Part shown: piece by piece, positions 1-7,202 of the stretch
Numbering within the stretch: position 1 is the first letter of the stretch
Layout of the letters: every line of letters starts with the position of its first letter
Source of the DNA: SOIA01 sp050116035
GTDB taxonomy: Bacteria > Acidobacteriota > Aminicenantia > Aminicenantales > Aminicenantaceae
Direction: 5' to 3'
Assembly: GCA_050116035.1 (NCBI GenBank)
Contig: JASFPJ010000040.1
Span: forward strand, 1 to 15,670
DNA: 15,670 nt
Position numbers and translations under genes: made by a program
The notes under the pieces: generated by a model
Seen by the model: the letters and a program-made list of their open reading frames with translations, nothing else
Told to the model about the DNA's origin: nothing
The model's database searches: none

Positions 1-2
1 TT

Positions 3-1604
3 GAATGGTTGAATCAGCGCCGCTCACCTTGGTTTCTCTGGGTTCATTGTTTCGATCCTCATGATCCCTACGAGCCTCCGGAGCCGTTTAAAACCAAGTA
101 CAGCGCATCTCTTTATGATGGCGAAGTGGCCTACGTTGATTTTGTTATGAAGAGGCTTTTTCAGCATCTGGAGGACAAAGATCTTTTTGAGAGAACAGTG
201 ATTGTTTTCACGGGCGATCATGGAGAGTCCTTGGGCGAACATGGAGAAATGACTCACGGCTACTTTGCTTACAATTCGACAATTTGGATTCCTCTCTTTG
301 TTTTTATCCCGGGAATGAAGCCGAGCACTTCTCAACAAAATGTTTCTCACATTGATATATTTCCCACTGTTTGTGATGCTTTGGAAGTTGAAAAACCGTC
401 TTTTCTCCAGGGAATCTCATTGATTCCTCTCATGAAGGGGAAGAAGCCAGAGAAACGGACTATATATTTTGAATCACTCCTCCCGTATTATGATTTGGGA
501 TGGGCACCGTTAAAGGGCATAATTCAAGACAAACACAAATTTATAGATTCTCCACTTCCTGAACTGTACGATTTAGAAAAAGATTTTGATGAAACGAGAA
601 ATCTAGCGCAAAAAAGCAACCTCAATTCCTATCGAAAGCAGCTGAATCAGATCATCAAGATTCAAGAATTCAGTGAAAAACCGAAGATGAAACAAGAAGT
701 AGACAGGGAGACTCTAGCGAAATTAAGAAGCCTTGGGTATATTGGAGACTATCGGGGAGAAAAAAGGACCTTCGGGATTGAAGATGATGTCAAAGTCCTT
801 CTTCCGTATCATAATAAGTCTGTAGAGGCTCTCCAGCTGTGGCAAGAAGGGAAAGCAGCAGAGGGAATCCGAATTCTCAAAGAAGTCATCACAGAGAAAA
901 AAACTATTTCTACCGCTTATTCAAACCTGGCTTCGATCTATAGATCCCAGAGGAAACTGAACGATGCTATCCAGGTTTTACGGATGGGTCTTGAATTCAT
1001 CCCTGAAAGTTACGTGATTTTTTCATCTTACGTGGATTATCTTTCTGAGGCCGGCCGTTGGAATGAGATCATCTCTGTCTTTGAAGGATTGACTTTTAAA
1101 CAAATCGAATTTGATCCTATCATCTGGAATTTGGTCGGACTATCTTATTCAAAAGTAGGAGAATTCGAGAAAGCTCGATTGTTTTGTGAAAGAGCTATTT
1201 CAATAGATAATAAATTTTCTATCTCTTATTCCAATCTAGGAAGTATTCATTTCAAAATTTTTAGCTTAACAACGAATCCTCAAGAGCTTCCGAAAGCTCT
1301 TCTATACTTTGAAAAAGCCTTAGAACTTGATCCAAAAAACAGTATGGCGCACGATGGCTTAGGCCTTATTCGTATGTATGAGGGAAATTATGATAAAGCT
1401 ATTCATCATCTGGAAATAGCTCTCCAACTCGAGCCTGGCATAAACCATGCTGTTTATAACCTTGGCCTCGCCTACCTGAAAAAAGGAGATAAGGCTCAAG
1501 CTTTATCCTGTTTCAACCGATTCAAAAGCACGCCTTCTTATCTTAAATTTTCTCCGACGGAAAAAGAAAAGTTGGAAAAGTATATCGAAGAATGCAAAGA
1601 ATAG
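3..1604 (+). CDS. Sulfatase-family hydrolase with C-terminal TPR domain (5' end missing)
   Basis: The reading frame is open from the first bases of the window, so the true start lies upstream and 533 residues are visible. The first ~200 residues match the C-terminal half of the alkaline-phosphatase-like sulfatase fold: a DPHDPYEPP segment near residue 17, then GDHGESLGEHGE at about residue 71, whose Asp-His (D72, H73) normally helps bind the active-site metal. The Cys/Ser nucleophile motif that becomes formylglycine in true sulfatases would lie in the missing part, so activity cannot be judged. From about residue 265 to the end the protein is a run of TPR-like helical pairs (for example ALLYFEKALELDPKN and AIHHLEIALQLEPG), which usually bind other proteins. 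Such sulfatase-TPR fusions are known from Acidobacteriota-like genomes. The substrate is unknown, and a phosphohydrolase of the same fold is possible. The stop codon is followed by 180 bp before the next gene. Confidence 0.88.
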   Translation, partial: EWLNQRRSPWFLWVHCFDPHDPYEPPEPFKTKYSASLYDGEVAYVDFVMKRLFQHLEDKDLFERTVIVFTGDHGESLGEHGEMTHGYFAYNSTIWIPLFVFIPGMKPSTSQQNVSHIDIFPTVCDALEVEKPSFLQGISLIPLMKGKKPEKRTIYFESLLPYYDLGWAPLKGIIQDKHKFIDSPLPELYDLEKDFDETRNLAQKSNLNSYRKQLNQIIKIQEFSEKPKMKQEVDRETLAKLRSLGYIGDYRGEKRTFGIEDDVKVLLPYHNKSVEALQLWQEGKAAEGIRILKEVITEKKTISTAYSNLASIYRSQRKLNDAIQVLRMGLEFIPESYVIFSSYVDYLSEAGRWNEIISVFEGLTFKQIEFDPIIWNLVGLSYSKVGEFEKARLFCERAISIDNKFSISYSNLGSIHFKIFSLTTNPQELPKALLYFEKALELDPKNSMAHDGLGLIRMYEGNYDKAIHHLEIALQLEPGINHAVYNLGLAYLKKGDKAQALSCFNRFKSTPSYLKFSPTEKEKLEKYIEECKE

Positions 1605-1650
1605 CTTTGATAAACTGAATACTTCCCACTCTGTCCTCGTTTTCTGAACA

Positions 1651-1704
1651 TTAAAATTTTTTAATCCTGTCTTAAGGTTTATTTAATCCGTAGAGGTTTA
1701 TAAT
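1651..1704 (+). promoter_or_regulatory. Candidate promoter with phased TTAA boxes (PhoB/OmpR-like operator)
   Basis: TTAA occurs at 1651, 1661, 1672 and 1683, a 10-11 bp period. The octamer TTTAATCC is repeated exactly at 1660-1667 and 1682-1689, with CTTAAGGT halfway between at 1671. A perfect TATAAT lies at 1699-1704, 9 bp after the last octamer, and no good -35 is present. Direct repeats with an 11-bp period placed just upstream of a -10 are the known layout for PhoB/PhoP-type regulators, which stand in for the -35. A regulator of this family is encoded at 3119. That it acts here is inference. Confidence 0.5.
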
Positions 1705-1784
1705 GGTGGTCTGTTTTTGTGTGATGATTTTGGAAATCCTGGTTTTCACGCATGATTTTTCAAATTCGGTGAAGGAGAGTCTGA

Positions 1785-3077
1785 ATGACCAGACACAAAT
1801 CACATGCGGCCTTTGTTGTATTGTTCTTCAGTACCGTCTGTGTTGCATTGGTTTCTGCTCAGAATCAGCAAACAGACCTTAATGATTTAAGGGAGTTCGC
1901 TCCGAAGGTTTTCATTGACTGCCAGAGGTGTGACAGGGATTATTTTCGAGAGAATTTGACTTATGTCAATTATGTCCGGGACAGAAAAGATGCAGATATT
2001 CACATCTTGATTACACAACAGGGAACCGGGAGCGGAGGCCAAGAATACACTTTTGCATTCATCGGTTTAAAAGATTTTTCCGGAAAAGATCATACTTTAG
2101 TCCATGCTTCGGGCCCGACTGATACCAGGGATGAGATTCGTCAGGGGCAGCTTGAAGTGCTGGAAAGAGGCCTCTTTCCGTATCTTGTGGGCACACCCAT
2201 TTGCGAGCATATTTATTTAGATTTCAGAAAAAGACTCGAACCGACAGCCGTGAAGGACCCATGGAAGTTTTGGGTTTTTAGCATCAGTGCAGACGGACGT
2301 TTGAGCGGAGAGAGCAGCCGGCGTTCACGTTCACTGGATGTGAATTTTTCGGCCAATAAGATCACACCTGAAATTAAAATTCGACTGGGCCTCTCGGCTG
2401 ATTTTGATAGACGAATATTTGAGTACGAAGATGAAACGATTACGAGTATTTCGGACCAGAAAAATTTTTCCGGCATGGTTGTTAAAAGTATAAATGACCA
2501 TTGGTCTGTGGGAGGTTGGATGGAAGCAGAATCGTCAACCTACAGCAATTTAGATTATCTGTTTACGGTGGCTCCGGCTGTGGAATACAACTTTTTCCCT
2601 TATCCAGAGTCGACCCGCAGACAGCTACGCTTTCTCTACAGGATTGGATGGAATTCCGCGAATTATATCGAGGAGACTATTTATGAAAAGACTTCAGAAA
2701 CATTATATAATCAATCGCTAACGATGATATTTGAAGTCAGAGAGCCCTGGGGGAATGTGTCTATGTCTCTGGAGGGATCACATTATTTCCATGACTTCAA
2801 AAAAAATCGGCTGCAACTCGGAGCGAATATAGACTTGCGGATTTTTAAAGGACTCTCCCTGGATGTATTCGGAAGATACGAGCGGATTCATGATCAGCTG
2901 TCATTGCCCATGGGCGATGCCACCATAGATGAGGTATTGTTGAGAAGAAGGGAACTGGCGACAGACTATGACTATTCGATTTCATTGGGAATTCGCTACA
3001 CGTTCGGATCCGTCTACAGCAATGTGGTCAATCCTCGTTTTGGAAGACCTCGCTTCCGCGGCGGTTGGAGGAGATAA
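1785..3077 (+). CDS. Secreted, probably outer-membrane beta-barrel protein of unknown function
   Basis: The 430-residue protein starts at an ATG with AAGGAG at 1772-1777, 7 bp upstream. Residues 1-25 form a clear Sec signal peptide (basic MTRHK, a hydrophobic core, then VSAQ). Residues ~38-140 form a small alpha/beta-looking domain with VFIDCQRCDRDYFRENL and YVNYVRDRKDADIHILIT. From about residue 150 on, alternating polar and hydrophobic strands with many aromatic residues (such as WSVGGWMEAESSTY and LDVFGRYERI) suggest an outer-membrane barrel. The sequence ends ATDYDYSISLGIRYTFGS plus a basic Arg/Gly tail, so the barrel is not at the extreme C-terminus. I do not recognise a named family with confidence; a DUF481-like barrel is possible. 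The response regulator gene begins 41 bp downstream, so this protein may belong to that regulon. An operator-like array precedes it. Confidence 0.8.
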   Translation: MTRHKSHAAFVVLFFSTVCVALVSAQNQQTDLNDLREFAPKVFIDCQRCDRDYFRENLTYVNYVRDRKDADIHILITQQGTGSGGQEYTFAFIGLKDFSGKDHTLVHASGPTDTRDEIRQGQLEVLERGLFPYLVGTPICEHIYLDFRKRLEPTAVKDPWKFWVFSISADGRLSGESSRRSRSLDVNFSANKITPEIKIRLGLSADFDRRIFEYEDETITSISDQKNFSGMVVKSINDHWSVGGWMEAESSTYSNLDYLFTVAPAVEYNFFPYPESTRRQLRFLYRIGWNSANYIEETIYEKTSETLYNQSLTMIFEVREPWGNVSMSLEGSHYFHDFKKNRLQLGANIDLRIFKGLSLDVFGRYERIHDQLSLPMGDATIDEVLLRRRELATDYDYSISLGIRYTFGSVYSNVVNPRFGRPRFRGGWRR

Positions 3078-3106
3078 AGCTTTTTCTTTTCGAATAAATA
3101 TTGATT

Positions 3107-3112
3107 TATAAT
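3107..3112 (+). promoter_or_regulatory. Perfect -10 box (TATAAT) placed for a leaderless transcript
   Basis: TATAAT ends 6 bp before the ATG at 3119, so transcription from it would begin at or next to the A of the start codon. The match at the -35 position is poor (TTCTTT at 3084-3089 with a 17-bp spacer). The response regulator start has no convincing Shine-Dalgarno, which fits a leaderless message. Transcription reading through from 1785 is also possible. Confidence 0.4.
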
Positions 3113-3118
3113 AGGCTC

Positions 3119-3790
3119 ATGAGAATTCTTGTGGTTGAAGATGACAGAAAAGTGGGCGCTTTTTTGCTAAAGGGCCTCAGGGAAGAACAGTATGCAGTGG
3201 ATTTGTGCCGTGATGGGGCAGAAGCCGTCTATGAAGCTCAAATAAATCCCTATGATGTGATCATTCTTGATATCATGCTTCCAGGAAAAGACGGTTTTAC
3301 GGTCTGCAGAGAACTGCGTGAAAATTCTGTTCTCACGCCGATACTCATGCTAACGGCCAAAGACTCCCTTGATGATAAGATCATCGGACTTTCCGAAGGA
3401 GCTGACGATTACCTGACCAAGCCGTTTTCATTTGAGGAGCTTCTTGCCCGTATCCGCGCTCTGCTCAGAAGAAGCCAAGATTATAAGACCGGGGTGTTGA
3501 AAGTGGGCGATCTCGTGCTGGATCCTCTGCGGCGGGTTGTCAGTCGAGCAGGAAAAACTATACTTCTCACCGGAAAAGAATATGCGCTTCTGGAGTATCT
3601 GATGAGAAACAAAGGGCGAGTGGTGTCGCAATCGATGATCATCGAGCACGTCTGGGATAGGAACTATGAAGGCACAAGCAATGTGGTGAATGTGTATATC
3701 AATCATTTGAGGGAAAAAATCGACAAGAAAGCCAAAGTCAAGCTGATAAAGACCCTGCGTGGTCATGGGTACAAGATTGATGAAAGTTAA
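3119..3790 (+). CDS. OmpR/PhoB-family two-component response regulator
   Basis: The 223-residue product has the standard two-domain layout. The receiver domain (1-~115) carries the acidic pair D8/D9, the phosphate-accepting D51 in VIILDIMLPGKDG, the switch residue T79 and the invariant K101 in YLTKPF. A winged-helix DNA-binding domain follows (~127-222), including EYALLEYLMRNKGRVVS and the recognition-helix region NVVNVYINHLREKID, ending LIKTLRGHGYKI. I chose ATG 3119 because the upstream TTG at 3101 would add MIYNRL before the family's usual MRILVVEDD start. The stop overlaps the kinase start by 11 bp, so the two are cognate partners in one operon. Sequence type is close to the CusR/CopR/QseB group, but the signal cannot be read from the sequence. 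Confidence 0.95.
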   Translation: MRILVVEDDRKVGAFLLKGLREEQYAVDLCRDGAEAVYEAQINPYDVIILDIMLPGKDGFTVCRELRENSVLTPILMLTAKDSLDDKIIGLSEGADDYLTKPFSFEELLARIRALLRRSQDYKTGVLKVGDLVLDPLRRVVSRAGKTILLTGKEYALLEYLMRNKGRVVSQSMIIEHVWDRNYEGTSNVVNVYINHLREKIDKKAKVKLIKTLRGHGYKIDES

Positions 3791-5216
3791 ACGATTCAAA
3801 TCTCTGACGTTTAAGCTGACGGTTTGGTACATAATCATTCTGGGAGTCATTGTTGTGTTGGCGGGGCTGTTCCTTTACCAGGGATTCAAAGAGAGACTCA
3901 TGGATGACCTGGACAAGGTTCTGATGGAGATCGCTGATGAGACGAATGAAAAGTGGCGGAAAAAGAAAGGAGTCACATGGAAAGATGCTATTCAACATGC
4001 GGAGGCCAGCTATTCCTCCCATGAGCCTTTCATCCAGCTTGTGCAGCTTGCCGAGAACAGAGAAAGACAGGTCGAACGGATCATTCGGTCCGATAGAATT
4101 CCCGAAGGGGCCTTTCAGCTCAAAACTCATCTTTATTATAGGGCTGATAAGTCGGATTTCGATAGCCTCGTTTTTGCAACTGTTTGTGAAGAGAATCTCA
4201 GTTCATTTCCTTTGAGGGTTTTTTTGCTGCCCGTCAGAGGGCCGAACGTCCTTCAGGTGGGAATATCAGTGGAGAACGTCGCTGGTTCTTTGAACCAGCT
4301 CATGATCGTTATGGTCGCAGCGGGATTGATGCTTCTTGTGTTCGCATCTTTGGGAGGCAGCTTAATCATCAGGAAGGCTCTCCAGCCTGTAAAATCTGTG
4401 GTTCAAACCGCGAATGAAATCACGACTGAAGATCTTTCTCTGCGCATCGATGTGAAAAACCGTCAGGATGAGATTGGAGCGCTCGTCAAGACTTTTAACG
4501 ACATGATCATCCGTCTGGAGAAATCAGTCAATAAAATCCGCCAATTCTCCGGGGATGTGTCCCATGAACTCCGAACCCCCTTGACCATCATCCGCGGTGA
4601 AATCGAAGTGCTGTTGCGGAAAAAGAGGACAGAAGAAGAGTATATGAAGACACTGAAAAGCGCGCTGGAAGAGTCCTCTCGGATGGAAAAGATCATTGAC
4701 GACCTGCTGTTTCTCTCAAGGGCGGAAGCATTGGACAAATCCAAATTCAATAAGACCGTCCAATTGGATGAGATAGTGGCGAACGTCGTAAAGATTCGGA
4801 ATCAACCCGCAGTGAATAAAGGGCTGACTATAATAGCCGAAAAGGTGAAGCCGGCGAAGGTCAAGGGAAACAAGGAATTACTGGAGAGGATGATCACCAA
4901 CGTCATCGATAATGCCATCCGATACACACCATCGGGTGGCCGAATTGAAGTTCTCCTGACAAAAAGCCAAGATAAGATTCAGCTTGAAATCCGTGATACA
5001 GGGATCGGTATTCCTGATGAATCTCTCCCTTACATCTATGACCGGTTCTATGTTGTGGATAAGTCTAGATCCAGGGAAACCGGGGGAGCGGGCTTGGGGC
5101 TCTCCATCGTGAAGTGGATATCTGATCATCATCGGGCAGAGATTGAGGTCAAGAGTAAGGAGAATCAAGGAACATCTTTTATCATCAAATTTCCTTTGTT
5201 TGAGCCTAAAAAATAG
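3780..5216 (+). CDS. Membrane sensor histidine kinase (HAMP, HisKA, HATPase_c)
   Basis: This 478-residue kinase is the partner of the regulator at 3119. A cytoplasmic stub is followed by TM1 (~13-34), a periplasmic sensor segment of ~140 residues with no domain I recognise, TM2 (~174-196) and a HAMP linker (~197-250). The dimerisation/phosphoacceptor helix carries H262 in SHELRTPLT. The ATPase domain shows the N box NVIDNA (N374-A379), the G1 box DTGIGIP (from D406) and GGAGLGLSIVKW. All key residues are intact. The start at ATG 3780 overlaps the regulator stop; in-frame GTG 3759 and ATG 3765 would only add residues ahead of the basic MKVKRFK start. The domain order and size resemble the heavy-metal sensor kinase (CusS-like) group, but the periplasmic part is too divergent to name a ligand. 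Confidence 0.95.
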   Translation: MKVKRFKSLTFKLTVWYIIILGVIVVLAGLFLYQGFKERLMDDLDKVLMEIADETNEKWRKKKGVTWKDAIQHAEASYSSHEPFIQLVQLAENRERQVERIIRSDRIPEGAFQLKTHLYYRADKSDFDSLVFATVCEENLSSFPLRVFLLPVRGPNVLQVGISVENVAGSLNQLMIVMVAAGLMLLVFASLGGSLIIRKALQPVKSVVQTANEITTEDLSLRIDVKNRQDEIGALVKTFNDMIIRLEKSVNKIRQFSGDVSHELRTPLTIIRGEIEVLLRKKRTEEEYMKTLKSALEESSRMEKIIDDLLFLSRAEALDKSKFNKTVQLDEIVANVVKIRNQPAVNKGLTIIAEKVKPAKVKGNKELLERMITNVIDNAIRYTPSGGRIEVLLTKSQDKIQLEIRDTGIGIPDESLPYIYDRFYVVDKSRSRETGGAGLGLSIVKWISDHHRAEIEVKSKENQGTSFIIKFPLFEPKK

Positions 5217-5528
5217 AAAGCAATAGATGGTTTGAATAAAAGGGAATTATTTCTCATAATCCTTCTTTTCGTTCCAACAGCATATTCTTAACGAATTTTA
5301 ATCTTTTTTGTTACTCATGTTGACCATCGAATTAAGCAGGCGCGAAGAAAAAACATCTTCTTACTGAGCAGAGGTCTGCCCATTCTGGAATCTTCAAAAC
5401 GATTGGCTGAGATAATTCATGAAGTCTACGATTTCGATCCTCTGTTGTGCCTGGAGGTCGGTGGCCAGATGCCTATTATCGTCTTTAACGAAGACCACAT
5501 GATCTTTATAATGTGTCCACAAATAAAA
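5217..5528. other. Intergenic stretch without a supportable gene
   Basis: About 310 bp separate the kinase stop from the sigma-operon promoter. It holds a weak hairpin near 5240 and two TTAA boxes 10 bp apart (5288, 5298) that echo the array at 1651. From about 5292 to 5543 one plus-strand frame is open (it includes LPILESSKRLAEIIHEVYDF) but has no ATG, GTG or TTG start until a Met deep inside. A minus-strand frame ending at 5394 is also open, but its only start would lie inside the sigma promoter and next gene. This may be the remains of a small gene. I cannot say on which strand. Confidence 0.4.
5240..5270 (+). terminator. Weak terminator-like hairpin after the kinase gene
   Basis: AAGG and CCTT (5240-5243, 5261-5264) enclose ATTAT/ATAAT (5246-5250, 5256-5260) with loop TTCTC and a two-base bulge, followed by CTTTTC. 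The stem is AT-rich and the T-tract is short, so this is only a weak candidate end for the two-component operon. Confidence 0.25.
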
Positions 5529-5574
5529 CTTTTTTGTTAACTTTGAGGGTGGATCATCCGTCTTTGTAGTGATT
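5529..5574 (+). promoter_or_regulatory. ECF-type promoter, copy A, upstream of the sigma operon
   Basis: The element contains GTTAAC (5536-5541), a 17-bp spacer, then CGTC (5559-5562). This matches the general ECF pattern of an AAC-containing -35 and a CGTC-like -10 (as for Bacillus SigM/SigX promoters). The 46 bp match copy B at 7417-7462 at 38 positions with no gap. A start point ~7 bp after the -10 gives a ~25-nt leader holding GGAGG (5585-5589) before ATG 5595. Autoregulation by the sigma factor at 6042 is inferred. Confidence 0.7.
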
Positions 5575-5594
5575 ATCATTTTATGGAGGTCATG

Positions 5595-6035
5595 ATGAGT
5601 CAAGAAGATTTACTTATGACGTTAGTTTTCTTCCCAACTCTATTCGTATTTGGCGGCTGGCTGTTCTGGAGTATCCTGGATTGGCTGAAAATGAGGCACA
5701 AAAGCCAGCTCCAGAACAGAATCCTGGAGAAATTCACGACTGTTCAAGAGTTTAACGATTTCATCCAATCCAAGGAAGGGAATAAATTTCTCAACTTTCT
5801 TTCCTTTAACGGCTCGACTCCCAGACAGAAAATCTTATCTTCCTTATCCAAAGGAGTCATCATTACTTTTGTTGGAATCTCTCTCATCCTGATCGGGCAG
5901 ATCTTTACTGAAGAAATGAAGTATTTCCTGGCATTTGGAATCGTTGTGATTGCGCTCGGAGTGGGTTTTCTTGTCTCGACCTTAATTTCCTACACATTGA
6001 GTAAAAAATGGGGCATAATTGATGGGGATAAATAA
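5595..6035 (+). CDS. Small membrane protein of unknown function, first gene of the sigma operon
   Basis: The 146-residue protein has three predicted membrane helices: ~7-28 (LMTLVFFPTLFVFGGWLFW), ~84-106 and ~110-134. A charged, probably cytoplasmic segment (~30-80) lies between the first two. Three in-frame ATGs are close together (5583, 5592, 5595). I chose 5595 because GGAGG at 5585-5589 sits 5 bp upstream, whereas 5583 overlaps that site and 5592 is too close. The stop is 6 bp from the sigma gene start, and an ECF-like promoter precedes it, so it is most likely co-transcribed with the sigma and anti-sigma genes. I recognise no named family. A role in signal sensing or in the sigma-controlled response is a guess from position only. 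Confidence 0.85.
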   Translation: MSQEDLLMTLVFFPTLFVFGGWLFWSILDWLKMRHKSQLQNRILEKFTTVQEFNDFIQSKEGNKFLNFLSFNGSTPRQKILSSLSKGVIITFVGISLILIGQIFTEEMKYFLAFGIVVIALGVGFLVSTLISYTLSKKWGIIDGDK

Positions 6036-6041
6036 GGCTGA

Positions 6042-6656
6042 GTGCTCAAGTTGAGCAGCATTGTTCATCCGCTGAGAGTCGCGCTCCTGCAGAAAGACCG
6101 AGAAACAGATCAAAACGGTTCCCAGTATATGGAAGAAGATCGGAAGGAAATCTGGGAGAAATTCTATGAGAATTACTCCCATTCCTTCTGGTTTTACATT
6201 TATAAGATCTGTGGGGATGAGCCAATGGCTGACGATATTTTCCAGGAATCTTTATACAAGTTCCTCAAAGCGAAGATTAACTTCCAGAACGAGAAACATA
6301 TGCAGTCTTATCTGTACAGAATCGCTTACAGGCTTATCATCGACAAAGCGAGACGAATTAAAGTGGAGAAAAAAGCCTTTGAAGAAGAACAACGGGCATA
6401 TATAAGTGACATCCAAAAAGAAAGCCCGCAATCCAAAATTCATTTTTCTCTGGATATGGAAAAAATATTCAAAAAGCTTAAACCCAAAGAGAGGATGCTC
6501 CTCTGGCTGGTCTATGCTGAGGGATACAGCTACGGAGAGATCGCAGAGATGACAGATACCAAAGAAAACAGCCTCAAGGTTCAACTCTTTAGAGCCAGGG
6601 AAAAATTAGCAAAGATCTTGAAGACACAAGAGCTTCAAGGGAGAGTAGGACCATGA
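6042..6656 (+). CDS. ECF-type RNA polymerase sigma factor
   Basis: The protein shows sigma region 2 (FYENYSHSFWFYIYKICGDE through ADDIFQESLYKFLKAK, then SYLYRIAYRLIIDKARR) and region 4 (LKPKERMLLWLVYAEGYSYG, GEIAEMTDTKENSLKVQLFRAREKL), with no region 1 or 3, as in ECF factors. It would direct RNA polymerase to a small set of promoters, probably including the two GTTAAC-N17-CGTC sites in this window. The start is uncertain. GTG 6042 has AAGG (6034-6037) 4 bp upstream and gives 204 residues. ATG 6129 gives 175 residues beginning MEEDRKEIWEKFYE, closer to the family's usual length, but lacks a Shine-Dalgarno. The stop overlaps the anti-sigma start by 4 bp (ATGA), which indicates coupled translation. 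Confidence 0.93.
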   Translation: MLKLSSIVHPLRVALLQKDRETDQNGSQYMEEDRKEIWEKFYENYSHSFWFYIYKICGDEPMADDIFQESLYKFLKAKINFQNEKHMQSYLYRIAYRLIIDKARRIKVEKKAFEEEQRAYISDIQKESPQSKIHFSLDMEKIFKKLKPKERMLLWLVYAEGYSYGEIAEMTDTKENSLKVQLFRAREKLAKILKTQELQGRVGP

Positions 6657-7132
6657 AAAAAAAGATATGTCCTTTGGAAAAAGAAATGATGGCAGGTCTC
6701 AAAGAAGGAGCGCTCGAACCCGAGCTCCAAAAACATCTATCCGAATGCCCGGTCTGTCAGGATGTTGTCGCTGTTTATACCTGGATGAATCAATTCAAAG
6801 AGAGAGCCTGGGAGACCGTTATGCCGAAAAAAGACCTCCCGGATGCTCAAGCCGTATGGAATAGAGTCTATGCCAGAAAAGGACCTGATAAACAATTGGT
6901 GAGAAAAGCCCTGCGACCTTTGATCTATCCTCAGGTGCTCTCCTTTGCGGTTTTTTTAGTTGGGATCATATTTCTGGGAATTAAAGGTGTCTTGAAATTC
7001 GGGAATATCTTCGATACATCGGCCTTAACTCGAGTTCTCCCCTTTCTCCTATTGTTCGTGAGCATTATCATCATCTCGATCGTTTTTGGTGCTCTCCTCA
7101 TCGCCCTCGAAAAACGCAAAAAACCCATCTAA
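6653..7132 (+). CDS. Membrane anti-sigma factor with zinc-finger (zf-HC2/ZAS-like) motif
   Basis: The 159-residue protein starts in an ATGA overlap with the sigma gene, with AGGA just upstream. Its N-terminal ~40 residues carry H28-x3-C32-x2-C35 (HLSECPVC) with another cysteine at position 6. This is the pattern of zinc-binding anti-sigma domains that hold ECF factors inactive. Two hydrophobic helices follow (~95-115 and ~127-151), with a short loop between them and a basic tail (EKRKKPI). The protein would thus sit in the inner membrane with its sigma-binding end in the cytoplasm. No large periplasmic sensor is present, so the signal may reach it through another membrane protein, such as the product of 5595 or the permease at 7484. 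That last point is inference. Confidence 0.88.
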   Translation: MKKKICPLEKEMMAGLKEGALEPELQKHLSECPVCQDVVAVYTWMNQFKERAWETVMPKKDLPDAQAVWNRVYARKGPDKQLVRKALRPLIYPQVLSFAVFLVGIIFLGIKGVLKFGNIFDTSALTRVLPFLLLFVSIIIISIVFGALLIALEKRKKPI

Positions 7133-7135
7133 CTC

Positions 7136-7165
7136 AATTCGGGGACAATTGGAGTTTAATTCGGG
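7136..7165. repeat. Short direct repeat AATTCGGG after the anti-sigma gene
   Basis: AATTCGGG occurs at 7136-7143 and again at 7158-7165, 22 bp apart, directly after the anti-sigma stop and before the MITE-like element. It could be the end of an older mobile or REP-like repeat. Nothing else in the window matches it. Confidence 0.35.
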
Positions 7166-7202
7166 AGCACGTCACTTCATTCTCAATCCCTTTAAAAAAA
7201 TA

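Noticed and set aside
24..350. Minus-strand 108-codon open frame
   Set aside because: It lies wholly inside the sulfatase domain, whose family motifs are in the plus frame.
3428..4130. Minus-strand frames of 140 and 130 codons
   Set aside because: They are antisense to the response regulator and kinase, which have complete motifs; there is no ribosome site or recognisable domain.
5534..5570. Sigma-70 reading of promoter copy A (TTGAGG 5543-5548 with TGTAGT 5565-5570)
   Set aside because: The match is weaker and is not kept in copy B (TCGAAG), whereas GTTAAC-N17-CGTC is identical in both.
5394..5603. Minus-strand 69-codon frame as a gene
   Set aside because: Its start and first ~25 codons fall in the start of the 5595 gene and the duplicated ECF promoter, and no Shine-Dalgarno was seen.
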